Shown: positions 42,261-52,130, counted from the first letter of the stretch. The stretch: 64,000 nucleotides of DNA from Amycolatopsis anabasis (GCF_009765355.1 NZ_VTHK01000016.1:124001-188000), one strand, 5' to 3'. The notes: generated by a model from the sequence alone, not told the origin. A program made the numbers and translations.

Positions 42261-43535
42261 ATGCTGCGCTCGCTGTCCGGCCTGACCACGCGGGGCCGAT
42301 GCCTACTCGCCGCGGGCGTCGCCGCCGCGGTGTGCGCCGTGGTGCTCAACGAGCGGGACCTGCTCCGGGTCGCCGTGTTCGTCGTCGCGCTGCCCCTGCT
42401 CGTCGCGGCGTTCATCGCGGCGTCCCGGGTGCGCATCGGAGCCGCCCGCAAGATGCTGCCGGACCGGGTCTCGGTCGGCTCCGCCGGCGAGGTGGAGCTC
42501 GACCTGTGGCGCAACGGCCGCCTGCCCGCGGGCGAGGTGCTGCTCGAGGACGGCGTGCCCTACGCGCTCGGCGCGCGCCCGCGGTTCGTGGTGGAACGCC
42601 TGCCGCACGATCGCGCGGTCGGGCTGCGCTATCCGATCCAGCCGGTGCTGCGCGGTATCCAGCAGATCGGCCCGCTGCGCGCGACGATCACCGATCCGTT
42701 CGGGCTCTGCGAGTTCGAACGCGAACTCATCGGGCACTCCCGGTTGATCGTGGTGCCCAAGGTGGTCGGGTTGTGGGGCCTGCCGAGCGGCGCCGGGATC
42801 GGCGCGGGCGACGACGGCAGCATCCGGCTGCACGCCGGGCAGGGCGAGACCGACGTGATCGTCCGCCAGTACCGCCAGGGCGACGATCTGCGGAAGGTGC
42901 ACTGGCGTTCCACCGCGCGCCGCGACGAGATCATGGTCCGGGTGGAGGAACGTCCCTGGCGGGGCGGCACCACCGTGCTGCTCGACCACCGGGCGGCGGC
43001 CCACCACGGCACCGGGCCCACCGCGAGCCTGGAATGGGCGGTGTCCTTCGCCGCCAGCGTCTGCGTGCACCTGCGCCGCGCCGGGCACCGGGTGCGGCTG
43101 GTCAGCGAGCACGGCAAAACCCTCGCCGACACCCCGGGCGACGGCGGCGAGCACTACGACAACCTCATCCTGGACGCGCTCGCGGCGCTGCAGCCCGCGC
43201 ATCAGCGGGATGTCACCACCGGGCACGACCCGGCCGAAGGCCAGGAGCTGATCGCGGTGCTCGGCACGGTGAGCAACGAATCCGTGCACGAACTGGCCCG
43301 GTTCCGCCCGCGCGGCATCCGCAGCCTCGCGGTGCTGCTGGACACCCCGGCGTGGTCCGGCGGCGTGAGCGCGCCCGAGCACCGCGCGGCGGCCACCGAG
43401 GAGTCGGCGAGCCTGCTGCGCGCGGCCGGCTGGGGTGTGGTGATCGCGGGGCCCGACTCCCCCATGCCGCAGGTGTGGGCGGAGCTGTGCCGGACCGCGG
43501 CCCGCCGGGGCACGCTGATCGGCGGCGCCCTGTGA
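42261..43535 (+). CDS. DUF58 (VWA-like) protein
   Basis: 424 residues: two N-terminal hydrophobic segments (about 10-50), then a DUF58 domain with the LRKVHWRSTARRDEIMVR signature around residues 212-228. Partner of MoxR ATPases in actinobacteria, presumably envelope-associated. It overlaps the next gene by 4 bp (GTGA). Confidence 0.9.
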   Translation: MLRSLSGLTTRGRCLLAAGVAAAVCAVVLNERDLLRVAVFVVALPLLVAAFIAASRVRIGAARKMLPDRVSVGSAGEVELDLWRNGRLPAGEVLLEDGVPYALGARPRFVVERLPHDRAVGLRYPIQPVLRGIQQIGPLRATITDPFGLCEFERELIGHSRLIVVPKVVGLWGLPSGAGIGAGDDGSIRLHAGQGETDVIVRQYRQGDDLRKVHWRSTARRDEIMVRVEERPWRGGTTVLLDHRAAAHHGTGPTASLEWAVSFAASVCVHLRRAGHRVRLVSEHGKTLADTPGDGGEHYDNLILDALAALQPAHQRDVTTGHDPAEGQELIAVLGTVSNESVHELARFRPRGIRSLAVLLDTPAWSGGVSAPEHRAAATEESASLLRAAGWGVVIAGPDSPMPQVWAELCRTAARRGTLIGGAL

Positions 43536-46087
43536 CCGCCACCGCGCACCGGCCGCCGCCCCCGGCCTCCCCGCACACGCCTGCCCCGCGACCGGTTCCG
43601 CCGCCGACCGCCTGGGCCAGTTCGATCCTCGCCCCGGCCGCCGCCGGTACGGCCACGGTCTGCGCGGCGACCTCGCTCACCGGGGTCGTCGGCGGCTGGG
43701 CCTGGCTCGGTTACGTGATCGTCGCCGCCGTCCTGGTCGCCTGCACCGGGCTGGCCCTGCGCTCGATGCGCACGCCCACCCCGCTGGTCGGGCTGGCGCA
43801 GTTGCTCGTGCTCGCGTTCATGATCACCGGGGTCTTCACGCGCAGCGGGATCCTGTCGATCATCCCCGGCCCGGCCGCGCTCGCCGAACTGAACGACGTG
43901 CTCACGGCCGCGTTCGAACAGATCCGCGTCGGCCTGCCGCCGGTGGAGCCGACCCCGCCGATCCTGTGCCTGGTCACGATCGCGATCGGGCTGGTCGCGG
44001 TCCTCGTCGACACGCTCGCCGTCGCCGCGGCCGCACCCGCGGCCACCGGGCTGGTGCTGCTGTGCGTGTACGCGGTTCCGGCGTCGCTTTCGGACGGCAT
44101 GCTGCCGTGGTGGACGTTCCTGCTCGGCGCCGCCGCATTCGCCGGAATGCTCGCCGTGGACGGTAACCACCGGCACCGCCGCTGGCGCAACCGGGACGCC
44201 CCCGGGCTCGGCGCCTCGCCGGGCGCGGCGTCCACCCCGGTCGCGGTCGTTTCGGTCGCCCTGGTCCTCGGCCTGATCGCCGGGGCCACGGTCACCGCCG
44301 TGGGCACCGTGGGCAGGCTGCCCGGCAGCGGCCAGGGCGGTCAGGCCGGCGGCGCGGGCGGCCTCGGCGTCAATCCGTTCACCCAGCTGCGCGGCATGCT
44401 GGACCAGGGCAACAACGTCGAGTTGTTCCGGGTTCGCGGGCTGGGCAACGAGAAGCGGCTGCTGCGCGCGTTCACCTTGGACACCTACCGGCCGAACAAG
44501 GGCTGGGGACTGCCGGACGCCCCGATGCCGGCCGGTGTTCCGGCCAACCAGACATTGCCGGCGGCCCCGGGTGACGACGGCACCAGCAAGTCGACCGAGA
44601 TCCAGATCGAGCCGGTGAACTTCGCGGACGTGTGGATGCCGATCTACGGCGCGCCGCGCGGCCTGCGCAACGTGCCCGGCGGCTGGTTCTACGACCCGAC
44701 CAGCGGCGCGGTGTTCAGCGAGCGCAAGCAGCACGTCCCGGCGTACACCGAATCGGCTTCGCTCGCCGAACCCAGCAAGAACGAACTGCGCGCGGCGAAC
44801 CCGAAACCGGGCCAGATCTCGCCGGTGTACACCCGGCTGCCGCCGGTGGATCCGCGGGTCGTCGAGCTGACCAAGAAGATCACCGACAACAAGCCCACGA
44901 ACTTCGACAAGGCCACCGCGCTGTGGCAGTTCTTCACCGCGCAGAACGGGTTCACCTACGACACCCAGACCGCGCAGCAGGCCGACGCCGACGCGCTGGC
45001 CGACTTCCTGTTGAACGGCAAGCGCGGGTACTGCGAGCAGTTCGCCTCGGCGATGGCCGTGATGCTGCGGCTGATCGGCATCCCGGCGCGGGTCGCGGTC
45101 GGGTTCACCACCGGCTACCCCACGGCCGACTACCGGACGATCACCTCGCAGGACGCGCACGCCTGGGTGGAGGTGCACTTCGGCGACCGCGGCTGGGTCA
45201 GCTTCGACCCGACCCCGCTGGCCGATGGCCGCGGTTACATCCCGCCGTATCTGCGCCCGGACACCGCCGCCAGCAACGCGCCGTCCGGTACCGCGTCGAA
45301 CCAGCCGAACTCGTCGGCCCCGCGGGAGGCGCCGACCGGGGTCGCCCCGCCGCCCGACGCGAACGGCGACGGCCAGAACGGCGCCCAGAACCAGGCCGAC
45401 GAGGCGCCCGCCGGGATCGGCTGGACCGCCGCGGTGCTGGCGATCCTGGCGGTACTGGTCACGCTGGCCGCCGTGCTGCTGGGCCGGAAGTCGGCCGCCC
45501 GGCGAAGGCAGAGATCGCCGGAGAACTCCGGCGCCGAGTCGTTCGACGCCGCGGCGCGCGATCAGGCGGACGTGCTCGGCTCTCCGGTGCTGGCCTGGCT
45601 TCCGCTGGCCGCGACCGGGCTGTGGGTCCTCGCGATCGGCTTCGCGGCGTGGCTGTGGTCGTTCTGGTTCGCCCTGGTGTTGTTCGTGGTGCTCGCCGCC
45701 GCGCTCGCGCCGTCGGTGGCGCGGGAGGTCGGCCGCCGGCGACGGCTGCGGGAGATCGCGACGCACGGTCCGGGCGCCGCCGACGCGGCCTGGCACGAGC
45801 TGCTGGACGAATGCGCCGACCGCGGCCTGCCGATCCCGGAGAGCGACACGATCCGGACCGCGGCGCAGAAGGTGGCCCACCGGCACCACCTCGACGAGGG
45901 CGGCCGGGACGGCCTGCGGACCGTGGTGGGTGTGGTGGAGCGTTCCTGGTACAGCCCGGAACAAGCCGGCGACCCGTCGCTCGGCCCGGCCTTCGAGGAC
46001 CTGCGGGAAAGCATGCACCGCAACGCGCCGATCTCCTGGCGCGGCCGCCTCTTCCCCAAGTCCCTCCTCCGCCGCCGACGCCGCTGA
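43532..46087 (+). CDS. TgpA-like membrane transglutaminase
   Basis: 851 residues. Six or more membrane helices (about 25-250), an extracytoplasmic region with a transglutaminase-like core whose triad is C501 (RGYCEQFASAMA), H543 (DAHAWVEVHF) and D559 (SFDPTP), a Pro/Asn-rich linker, two more helices and a DUF4129 C-terminus. The GTG start at 43532 overlaps the DUF58 stop. With moxR and DUF58 it forms a three-gene envelope operon common next to mraZ. A longer frame through moxR is a shadow. Confidence 0.92.
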   Translation: MTATAHRPPPPASPHTPAPRPVPPPTAWASSILAPAAAGTATVCAATSLTGVVGGWAWLGYVIVAAVLVACTGLALRSMRTPTPLVGLAQLLVLAFMITGVFTRSGILSIIPGPAALAELNDVLTAAFEQIRVGLPPVEPTPPILCLVTIAIGLVAVLVDTLAVAAAAPAATGLVLLCVYAVPASLSDGMLPWWTFLLGAAAFAGMLAVDGNHRHRRWRNRDAPGLGASPGAASTPVAVVSVALVLGLIAGATVTAVGTVGRLPGSGQGGQAGGAGGLGVNPFTQLRGMLDQGNNVELFRVRGLGNEKRLLRAFTLDTYRPNKGWGLPDAPMPAGVPANQTLPAAPGDDGTSKSTEIQIEPVNFADVWMPIYGAPRGLRNVPGGWFYDPTSGAVFSERKQHVPAYTESASLAEPSKNELRAANPKPGQISPVYTRLPPVDPRVVELTKKITDNKPTNFDKATALWQFFTAQNGFTYDTQTAQQADADALADFLLNGKRGYCEQFASAMAVMLRLIGIPARVAVGFTTGYPTADYRTITSQDAHAWVEVHFGDRGWVSFDPTPLADGRGYIPPYLRPDTAASNAPSGTASNQPNSSAPREAPTGVAPPPDANGDGQNGAQNQADEAPAGIGWTAAVLAILAVLVTLAAVLLGRKSAARRRQRSPENSGAESFDAAARDQADVLGSPVLAWLPLAATGLWVLAIGFAAWLWSFWFALVLFVVLAAALAPSVAREVGRRRRLREIATHGPGAADAAWHELLDECADRGLPIPESDTIRTAAQKVAHRHHLDEGGRDGLRTVVGVVERSWYSPEQAGDPSLGPAFEDLRESMHRNAPISWRGRLFPKSLLRRRRR

Positions 46088-46213
46088 GCCCGCTTCGGGC
46101 CCCGAAAGCGCACGCACTCTCGGGGCCCCGGCCAGGCGGCGAGTTACCATACCTCGCGCGCGAGGAGGGCACTCTTCCCCCAAAGTGCCCCGCCCTTGGG
46201 AGACGACACAAGA

Positions 46214-46242
46214 ACCCAGGGCGGCGAATGCGCGCCCTGGGT
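46214..46242. terminator. Terminator hairpin between convergent genes
   Basis: ACCCAGGGCG pairs with CGCCCTGGGT; TTCTTGTG follows on the minus strand, so it serves at least the DUF3040 gene. A second stem GGGCACT/AGTGCCC lies at 46168-46191 for the plus-strand operon. Confidence 0.7.
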
Positions 46243-46261
46243 CTTGGATTCCGAGTCTTGG

Positions 46262-46666
46262 CTACTGGTCCTCGAAGCGCTGGCGGAAGCGTTCTTCCAT
46301 GCGCTGGGTGAACGAACTGCGCCGGGCGGCCTTGCCGCCACCGCGGGCCGAAGCCGTCGTGCCGTCCTTGCCATCACTCTCGGCAGGTTGCCGGATCGAA
46401 GTCACCGCGATCAGGACTCCGAAGAACATGACCAGGAACCCGAGCACGCTCACCAACGGGATCTCGGCGAGCCGCAGCGGCACCATCATGCCCAGCACAA
46501 GCAGTGCGACACCGACGACGAACAGCGCAATCCCCTGGATTCGCCGACGGCGGGCGGGCCGCCGCAGCCGGCTTCCCCTTACCGTGGATGCGAACTTGGG
46601 GTCCTCGGCATAGAGCTCGCGCTCGATCTGATCGAGCAGCCGCTGCTCATGCTCGGAGAGTGGCAT
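46262..46666 (-). CDS. DUF3040 membrane protein
   Basis: 134 residues: N-terminal MPLSEHEQRLLDQIERELYAEDP motif of DUF3040, two membrane helices (about 42-62 and 66-88) and a charged C-terminus with FTQRMEERFRQRF. Actinobacterium-specific, function unknown. A promoter is expected in 46667-46873. Confidence 0.88.
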   Translation of the reverse strand: MPLSEHEQRLLDQIERELYAEDPKFASTVRGSRLRRPARRRRIQGIALFVVGVALLVLGMMVPLRLAEIPLVSVLGFLVMFFGVLIAVTSIRQPAESDGKDGTTASARGGGKAARRSSFTQRMEERFRQRFEDQ

Positions 46667-46820
46667 CTTTCCTCCTCCGGCACAGCTGTCGCGGGCGCCG
46701 GGCCGCGCAACGTCGTGGACCCAACCGACACCCCCACTCGAGGTGTCTCCCTCCAGGATACGAGCCCCGCGCGCGGACGACTACCCGATCCCGCATCAAG
46801 CACCGAATGATTTGCCACAA

Positions 46821-46848
46821 ACCACCCCCGGAGGGCACCTCCCGGTGG
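46821..46848 (-). terminator. Possible terminator of dinB
   Basis: On the minus strand CCACCGGGAGG and CCTCCGGGGGTGG flank TGC, followed by TTTGTGGC, 26 bp after the dinB stop. Imperfect pairing. Confidence 0.45.
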
Positions 46849-46873
46849 CCCGGCCCACGATTTGGGCAGTCGA

Positions 46874-48169
46874 TCACGACTCCCCGGAGTCGGGCACCGG
46901 CTTCGGCTCGGTGGCGCCGGAACGTTCGGGCGCCGGGCCGAGCAGCGAGGCCGGGCGGATGGCGGCCCCGCCGAACTTGGCCCGGGCCCGGTCGGCCGCC
47001 TGGTCGGCCTCCCGCCAGCCCCGGTCCGGCGCGTCGAAGGTCAGCTGCTCGCCGGACTCGGCGTGATCGTTCAGCTGCTCCACCCGCACGCCGATCAGCC
47101 GGACCGCGCCCGGCGGCGCCTGCTCGTCCAGCAGCTGGGCGGCGGTCCGGAAGATCTCCCGGGTGACGTCGGTGGGCACCAGGACCGTGCGGGACCGGGT
47201 GATCGTGGTGAAGTCCGAGTACCGCACCTTGATCGAAACGGTCCGCCCGCGCAGCCCGCGGCGGCGCAGGCTCGCGGCGGTCTTCTCGGACAGCCGCAGG
47301 AGTTCCCGTTTGAGGACCTCGCGATCGAGGTGATCGACCTCGAAGGTCTCCTCGGCGCCGATCGACTTCTCCGCCGAATCCGGCACCACCGGGCGCTCGT
47401 CGTACCCCTGCGCCAGGGCGTGCAGATGCTCCGCGGCCGCGTTGCCCAGCAGCCGCCGCAGCCTCGGCAGCGGGGTCGTCGCGATGTCGCCGACCCGGTC
47501 CAGCCCCACCCCGGTCAGCCGCTCGGCTGTGCGTTTGCCCACCCCCCACAGCGCCGACACCGGCAGCGGGTGCAGGAACTCCAGGATCTCGGCCTTCGGC
47601 ACCACGAGCATCCCGTCCGGTTTGGCCATCCCGGAGGCCAGCTTCGCGATGAACTTGGTCGAGGACACGCCGACCGAGCAGGTGATCCCCTGCTCGGCCC
47701 GGACCCGTTCGCGGATGCGCTCCGCGATCTGGCCGGGCGACATCCGCAGCCGCCGCAGCGCGCCGCTCACGTCGAGGAACGCCTCGTCCAGGCTCAGCGG
47801 CTCCACCAGCGGCGTGACCCGCCGGAACAGCTCGAGCACCCCGGCGGACGCCTCCTGGTACAGCCCGAAGGTCGGCGGCAGGAACACCGCCTTCGGGCAC
47901 AGCTTCCGGGCCTGGGCGGTCGGCATCGCCGAGCGGACGCCGAACGTGCGCGCGATGTAGTTCGCCGAGGACACCACGCCGCGGCCGCCGGTGCCCCCGA
48001 CGACGACCGGCACGTTCGCCAGCTCCGGACGTTCCCGGATCTCCACCGCCGCGAAGAACGCGTCCATGTCCACGTGCAGGATCGAGCAGCCCGTGTCGTC
48101 CGGCCAGGCGCCGTCGCGCGCCTTGTACCGCTCGACCAGCCCGCGCGGCAGGTCGCCACTCCTCCCCAC
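46874..48169 (-). CDS. dinB: DNA polymerase IV
   Basis: 431 residues of the Y-family. Catalytic motifs are HVDMDAFFAAVE (about residue 33) and SLDEAFLDVSG; helix-hairpin-helix LWGVGKRTAERL and a little-finger domain (AEETFEVDHLDREVLKRELLRL) follow. It performs error-prone lesion bypass. The GTG at 48169 with GAGGGG upstream is chosen; an ATG at 48232 would place the start inside the divergent NRPS promoter zone. No canonical C-terminal beta-clamp QLxLF motif was confirmed. Confidence 0.93.
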   Translation of the reverse strand: MGRSGDLPRGLVERYKARDGAWPDDTGCSILHVDMDAFFAAVEIRERPELANVPVVVGGTGGRGVVSSANYIARTFGVRSAMPTAQARKLCPKAVFLPPTFGLYQEASAGVLELFRRVTPLVEPLSLDEAFLDVSGALRRLRMSPGQIAERIRERVRAEQGITCSVGVSSTKFIAKLASGMAKPDGMLVVPKAEILEFLHPLPVSALWGVGKRTAERLTGVGLDRVGDIATTPLPRLRRLLGNAAAEHLHALAQGYDERPVVPDSAEKSIGAEETFEVDHLDREVLKRELLRLSEKTAASLRRRGLRGRTVSIKVRYSDFTTITRSRTVLVPTDVTREIFRTAAQLLDEQAPPGAVRLIGVRVEQLNDHAESGEQLTFDAPDRGWREADQAADRARAKFGGAAIRPASLLGPAPERSGATEPKPVPDSGES

Positions 48170-48216
48170 CGTGCACTCCCCTCGTATCCCGTCGCGCCAC
48201 AGGCTAACCGGCGGCA

Positions 48217-48252
48217 CCGACAATTCGCCCAAGTAAGGCTAGGCTTACCTAG
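48217..48252 (+). promoter_or_regulatory. Iron box and leaderless promoter of the NRPS
   Basis: TAAGGCTAGGCTTACCTAG (48234-48252) matches 15 of 19 positions of the DtxR/IdeR/DmdR iron box. It contains the -10 TAGGCT (48240-48245), with CCGACA 17 bp upstream (48217-48222). Counting the last T as -7 puts +1 at 48252, the G of the GTG start. Iron-loaded repressor should therefore block this promoter, giving expression under iron limitation. Confidence 0.85.
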
Positions 48253-51200
48253 TGAAGTCCTCGCCGAGTAAGCCGATTCCCCTGCTCGCCGCCCAGTCCG
48301 GGGTCTGGTTCGCCCAGCAGCTCGACCCGGCGACCCCGGCCTACAACACCGCCGAGTACGTGGAGATCCGCGGCGCGCTGGACGTGCCGCTGTTCCGGCG
48401 GGCGGTGCACGGCACGCTCGCCGAAGCCGACGCCGTGGGAGTCCGCATCACCGGCGAACCGGCGCAGGTCCCGGGCGCGGCGCCCGGCCTCGAGGTGCAC
48501 GACCTCCGCGCCGAACCGGACCCCGCCGCGGCCGCGCTGGACCGGATGCGGGCCGACGTCCGCCGCCGCACCGATCTCCTGCGCGACCCGCTGCACCGCC
48601 AGGTCCTCTTCCACATTGGACGTTCGCATTACTTCTGGTACCAACGATTCCACCACATCCTGCTGGACGGGTACGGCTTCGCGCTGATCACCCGCCGGGT
48701 CGCCGAGAGCTACACCGCGCTGGCCCGCGGCGAGCGGCCGGGGCCGAGCCCGTTCGGCTCGCTGCACGACGTCCTCGCCGCCGAAGCCGAGTACCGATCC
48801 TCCGCGGAGCACCGGCGGGATCGCGAGTTCTGGCTCGACCGCCTGCGGGACCGGCCCGCGGTGGCGAGTTTCGCCGAAGGGGACGCGCGGGCCTCGCACA
48901 CCTTCCGCCGCCGGTCGGCGCTCCTCGGCGAAGACCGGTTCGCCGCCCTCCGGGCCGCGGCCGAGGCGATGCGCGGCACCTGGCCCGAGGCGCTGATCGC
49001 CGCCGCGGCGGCCTACCTGCACCGCTGGACCGGATCCGCCGAGGTCGTGCTCGGCCTGCCGATGATGAACCGGCTGGGTTCGGCCGCGGCGCGGGTGCCG
49101 TGCATGGCGGTCAACGTGCTCCCGGTCCGGCTCGCGATCGATCCGCACGCGGGGTTCGGCGAACTCGTGCGCGCGGTGTCCGCCGAACTGCGCGCCGTGC
49201 GGCGGCACCAGCGCTACCGCGGCGAGGAGCTGCGGCGGGAACTGCGCCTGGGCACCGGCCGCCTGACCGGTCCGGAGGTCAACATCAAACCGTTCCGGGA
49301 GGACGTCAGGTTCGGCGAGATCCCCGGAATCGTCCGCTATCTGGCCGCGGGGCCGGTCGACGACCTCACGGTGACCGCGTATCCGGACTCCGAAAGCGAC
49401 GGGCTCGTGCTGGACCTGGACGCGAATCCGGCGCGGTACACCGAGGCGGACCTGGACGGGCACCTGCACCGGTTCCCCGCGTTCCTCGAGCGGCTGCTGG
49501 GTTCCGATGCGCCGCTGGCTGGGATCGACCTGCTGGCGCCCGGTGAGCGCGCCCGGATCGTCGGCGAGTTCAACGACACCGCGCACGAGGTGCCGCCCGG
49601 AACGCTCGGCGATCTGGTGGCGGCGCAGGCGGAGCGCACCCCGGACGCACCCGCGCTGATCGTGCCCGAGGACGGGGTCCGGCTCCGCTACCGCGCATTC
49701 GACGAGCTGGTCCGGCGGCTCGCGGGCGTCCTCGCCGAGGCCGGGGTGCGGCCCGGCGATGTCGTCGCCGTCTGCGCACCGCGTTCGCGGCACCTGGTGC
49801 TCGCGCTGCACGCGGTCGTGCGGGCGGGCGCCGCGTACCTGCCGGTGGATCCGGACTACCCCGCCGAGCGGATCGCGTTCATGCTCGCCGACGCGACACC
49901 GGTGGTCCTGCTCACCACCACCGCGGTAGCCGGAGCGCTTCCGGACGGCACGCCGCGGATCCTGCTGGACGAACTCGGCCTCGAAGACCGGCCGCCGATC
50001 GCGCACTCCCCCGCGATCGGCCCGGACCACCCCGCCTACCTGATCTACACCTCGGGCTCCACCGGCCGCCCGAAGGGCGTGCTGGTCTCGCACCGCGCGA
50101 TCCGCAACCGGCTCCTCTGGATGCAGCACGAGTACACAGTGGACGCGACGGACCGGATCGTGCAGAAGACCCCGGCGAGCTTCGACGTTTCGGTCTGGGA
50201 GTTCTTCTGGCCGCTGCTGGCCGGGGCGGCGCTCGTGGTGGCGAAACCCGGCGGGCACGCCGATCCCGCCTATCTGGCCGAGCTGATCGGTGCGGAGGGG
50301 ATCACCACCGCGCATTTCGTCCCGTCCATGCTGGCCGCGTTCCTCGCCGAACCGGACGCGGCCGCGGCCACCGGGCTGCGGCGGGTGATCTGCAGCGGGG
50401 AGGCCCTGCCCGCCGGGCTGCGTGACGAGTTCTTCCGGATCCTGCCGGGGGTGGAACTGCACAACCTGTACGGCCCGACCGAGGCCGCGGTCGACGTCAC
50501 CGCCTGGCAGTGCGAGGCAAGCGATGACAACGACACGGTGCCGATCGGCCGCCCGATCTGGAATACCGGGTCCTACGTGCTGGACTCGATGTTGCGCCCG
50601 GTCCCGGCCGGGGTCGCGGGCGAACTCTATTTGGCGGGCACCGGGCTGGCGCTCGGCTACCTGAACCGGCGCGGGCTGACCGCCGAGCGGTTCGTCGCGA
50701 ATCCGTTCGGGCCCGAGGGATCCCGGTTGTACCGCACCGGCGATCTGGCCCGGTGGCGCCTGGACGGTTCGCTGGATTTCCTCGGCCGGACCGATCACCA
50801 GGTGAAGCTGCGCGGCCTGCGGATCGAACCGGACGAGATCGCCGCGGCGCTGCGCGACCATCCGGAGGTCGGCGCGGCGGCGGTGCTCGCCCGCGCGGAT
50901 CGGCCGGGTGAGCAGATGCTTGTCGCCTACGTCGTCCCGCGCGGCGCACCGCCCGATCCGGGAGCGCTGCGCAAACACCTGGCGGCCACGCTGCCGGAGT
51001 ACATGGTGCCTTCGGTGTTCGTCCCGCTGTCCGCGTTGCCGTTGTCGCCCAACGGGAAACTCGACCGCAAGGCCCTGCCCGCGCCCGAGTTCACGGCGAC
51101 CGCGAGCACCCCGGACGGGCCGCGGCAGGAGTTGCTCTGCCGCCTGTTCGCCGAAGTGCTCGGCCTGCCCGCGGCCGGGGTCGACGACGATTTCTTCGCG

Positions 51201-52130
51201 CTGGGCGGGCATTCGCTGAGCGCGGCGCGGCTGGCCGGGGCGATCCGGCGGGCGCTGGGGGTGGAGGTGACCATCGCGGACCTGTTCACCGCGCCGTCAC
51301 CGGCCCGGCTCGCCGAGCGGCTCGCGGATCCGGCGGCGGACCCCTTCGGCGTGCTGCTGCCGCTGCGCACGAGCGGCGAGAAGCCGCCCCTGTTCTGCGT
51401 GCATCCCGCCGGGGGCCTGGGCTGGTGTTACGCACCGCTGCTCCGGATCGTCGAACCCGACCGGCCGCTCTACGCGCTCCAGGCGCGCGGTCTGTCCGCA
51501 AAGGACGATCCCGCGAACCTGCCGTCGAGTATGCGCGAGGTCGCGGAAGACTATGTGGCGCAACTGAAATCCGTGCGGCCGACCGGGCCGTACCAGCTCC
51601 TCGGCTGGTCCATCGGCGGCATGATCGCGCACGAGATGGCCGTCCTGCTGGCCGAACGCGGGGACCGGGTCGGCCTGCTCGCCCTGCTGGACGCCTACCC
51701 CAGCGAGCAGTGGCGGGCCCTGCCCCCGCCGACCGAGGCGGATGCGCTGGCCGCGCTGGTCCGGATCAGCGGGCACGACGACCTCCCGCCGGATTCCCTC
51801 ACCCGCCCGCGGGTGATCGAGTTGCTGCGCGGCGAAGGCAGCGCGCTGGCGACCCTGTCCGAGGAGACCGTGTCGCGGATCGTGCGGATCGTCGCGAACA
51901 ACACCCGCCTGGTCCGGGAGACCGAGCACCGCCACTACCCCGGCGATCTGCACTTCTTCACGGCCGCGGCCCCGCGGCGCGAAACCTGGCTGAACCGCGA
52001 CGGCTGGCGCGCGCACCTCGGCGGCACGCTCACCAACCACGACCTCGACACCACCCATCCCGGCCTCATCCGCCCGGAACACCTCGCCACCATCGCCCGC
52101 CACCTCGGCCTCGCCCCTCCCCCGAACTAG
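48252..52130 (+). CDS. EntF-like single-module NRPS (C-A-T-TE), serine-type
   Basis: 1292 residues, almost the length of E. coli EntF (1293), with the same domain order. Condensation: H134-H-I-L-L-D-G140. Adenylation: core YTSGSTGRPKG from about residue 599. Carrier: LGGHSL with phosphopantetheine S988. Thioesterase: GWSIGG with nucleophile S1120. The specificity residues D645, V646, W649, H688, I713, S715, L739, V747, D748 and K936 spell DVWHISLVDK, one residue from the EntF serine code (DVWHFSLVDK). The condensation domain also resembles EntF (FWYQRFHHILLDG). Preceded by an iron box, it probably builds a catecholate- or salicylate-serine siderophore, perhaps iteratively (inference). No aryl-acid genes, MbtH or exporter are adjacent. 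Confidence 0.92.
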   Translation: MKSSPSKPIPLLAAQSGVWFAQQLDPATPAYNTAEYVEIRGALDVPLFRRAVHGTLAEADAVGVRITGEPAQVPGAAPGLEVHDLRAEPDPAAAALDRMRADVRRRTDLLRDPLHRQVLFHIGRSHYFWYQRFHHILLDGYGFALITRRVAESYTALARGERPGPSPFGSLHDVLAAEAEYRSSAEHRRDREFWLDRLRDRPAVASFAEGDARASHTFRRRSALLGEDRFAALRAAAEAMRGTWPEALIAAAAAYLHRWTGSAEVVLGLPMMNRLGSAAARVPCMAVNVLPVRLAIDPHAGFGELVRAVSAELRAVRRHQRYRGEELRRELRLGTGRLTGPEVNIKPFREDVRFGEIPGIVRYLAAGPVDDLTVTAYPDSESDGLVLDLDANPARYTEADLDGHLHRFPAFLERLLGSDAPLAGIDLLAPGERARIVGEFNDTAHEVPPGTLGDLVAAQAERTPDAPALIVPEDGVRLRYRAFDELVRRLAGVLAEAGVRPGDVVAVCAPRSRHLVLALHAVVRAGAAYLPVDPDYPAERIAFMLADATPVVLLTTTAVAGALPDGTPRILLDELGLEDRPPIAHSPAIGPDHPAYLIYTSGSTGRPKGVLVSHRAIRNRLLWMQHEYTVDATDRIVQKTPASFDVSVWEFFWPLLAGAALVVAKPGGHADPAYLAELIGAEGITTAHFVPSMLAAFLAEPDAAAATGLRRVICSGEALPAGLRDEFFRILPGVELHNLYGPTEAAVDVTAWQCEASDDNDTVPIGRPIWNTGSYVLDSMLRPVPAGVAGELYLAGTGLALGYLNRRGLTAERFVANPFGPEGSRLYRTGDLARWRLDGSLDFLGRTDHQVKLRGLRIEPDEIAAALRDHPEVGAAAVLARADRPGEQMLVAYVVPRGAPPDPGALRKHLAATLPEYMVPSVFVPLSALPLSPNGKLDRKALPAPEFTATASTPDGPRQELLCRLFAEVLGLPAAGVDDDFFALGGHSLSAARLAGAIRRALGVEVTIADLFTAPSPARLAERLADPAADPFGVLLPLRTSGEKPPLFCVHPAGGLGWCYAPLLRIVEPDRPLYALQARGLSAKDDPANLPSSMREVAEDYVAQLKSVRPTGPYQLLGWSIGGMIAHEMAVLLAERGDRVGLLALLDAYPSEQWRALPPPTEADALAALVRISGHDDLPPDSLTRPRVIELLRGEGSALATLSEETVSRIVRIVANNTRLVRETEHRHYPGDLHFFTAAAPRRETWLNRDGWRAHLGGTLTNHDLDTTHPGLIRPEHLATIARHLGLAPPPN

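Noticed and set aside
41645..46087. 1480-codon continuous frame through moxR and the transglutaminase
   Set aside because: Only the part from the GTG at 43532 is homologous to TgpA-like proteins; the upstream part is moxR and DUF58 read out of frame.
43202..46183. 993-codon minus-strand frame opposite DUF58 and the transglutaminase
   Set aside because: Low-complexity Arg/Gly/Asp product without domains; the plus strand carries the catalytic triad and conserved overlaps.
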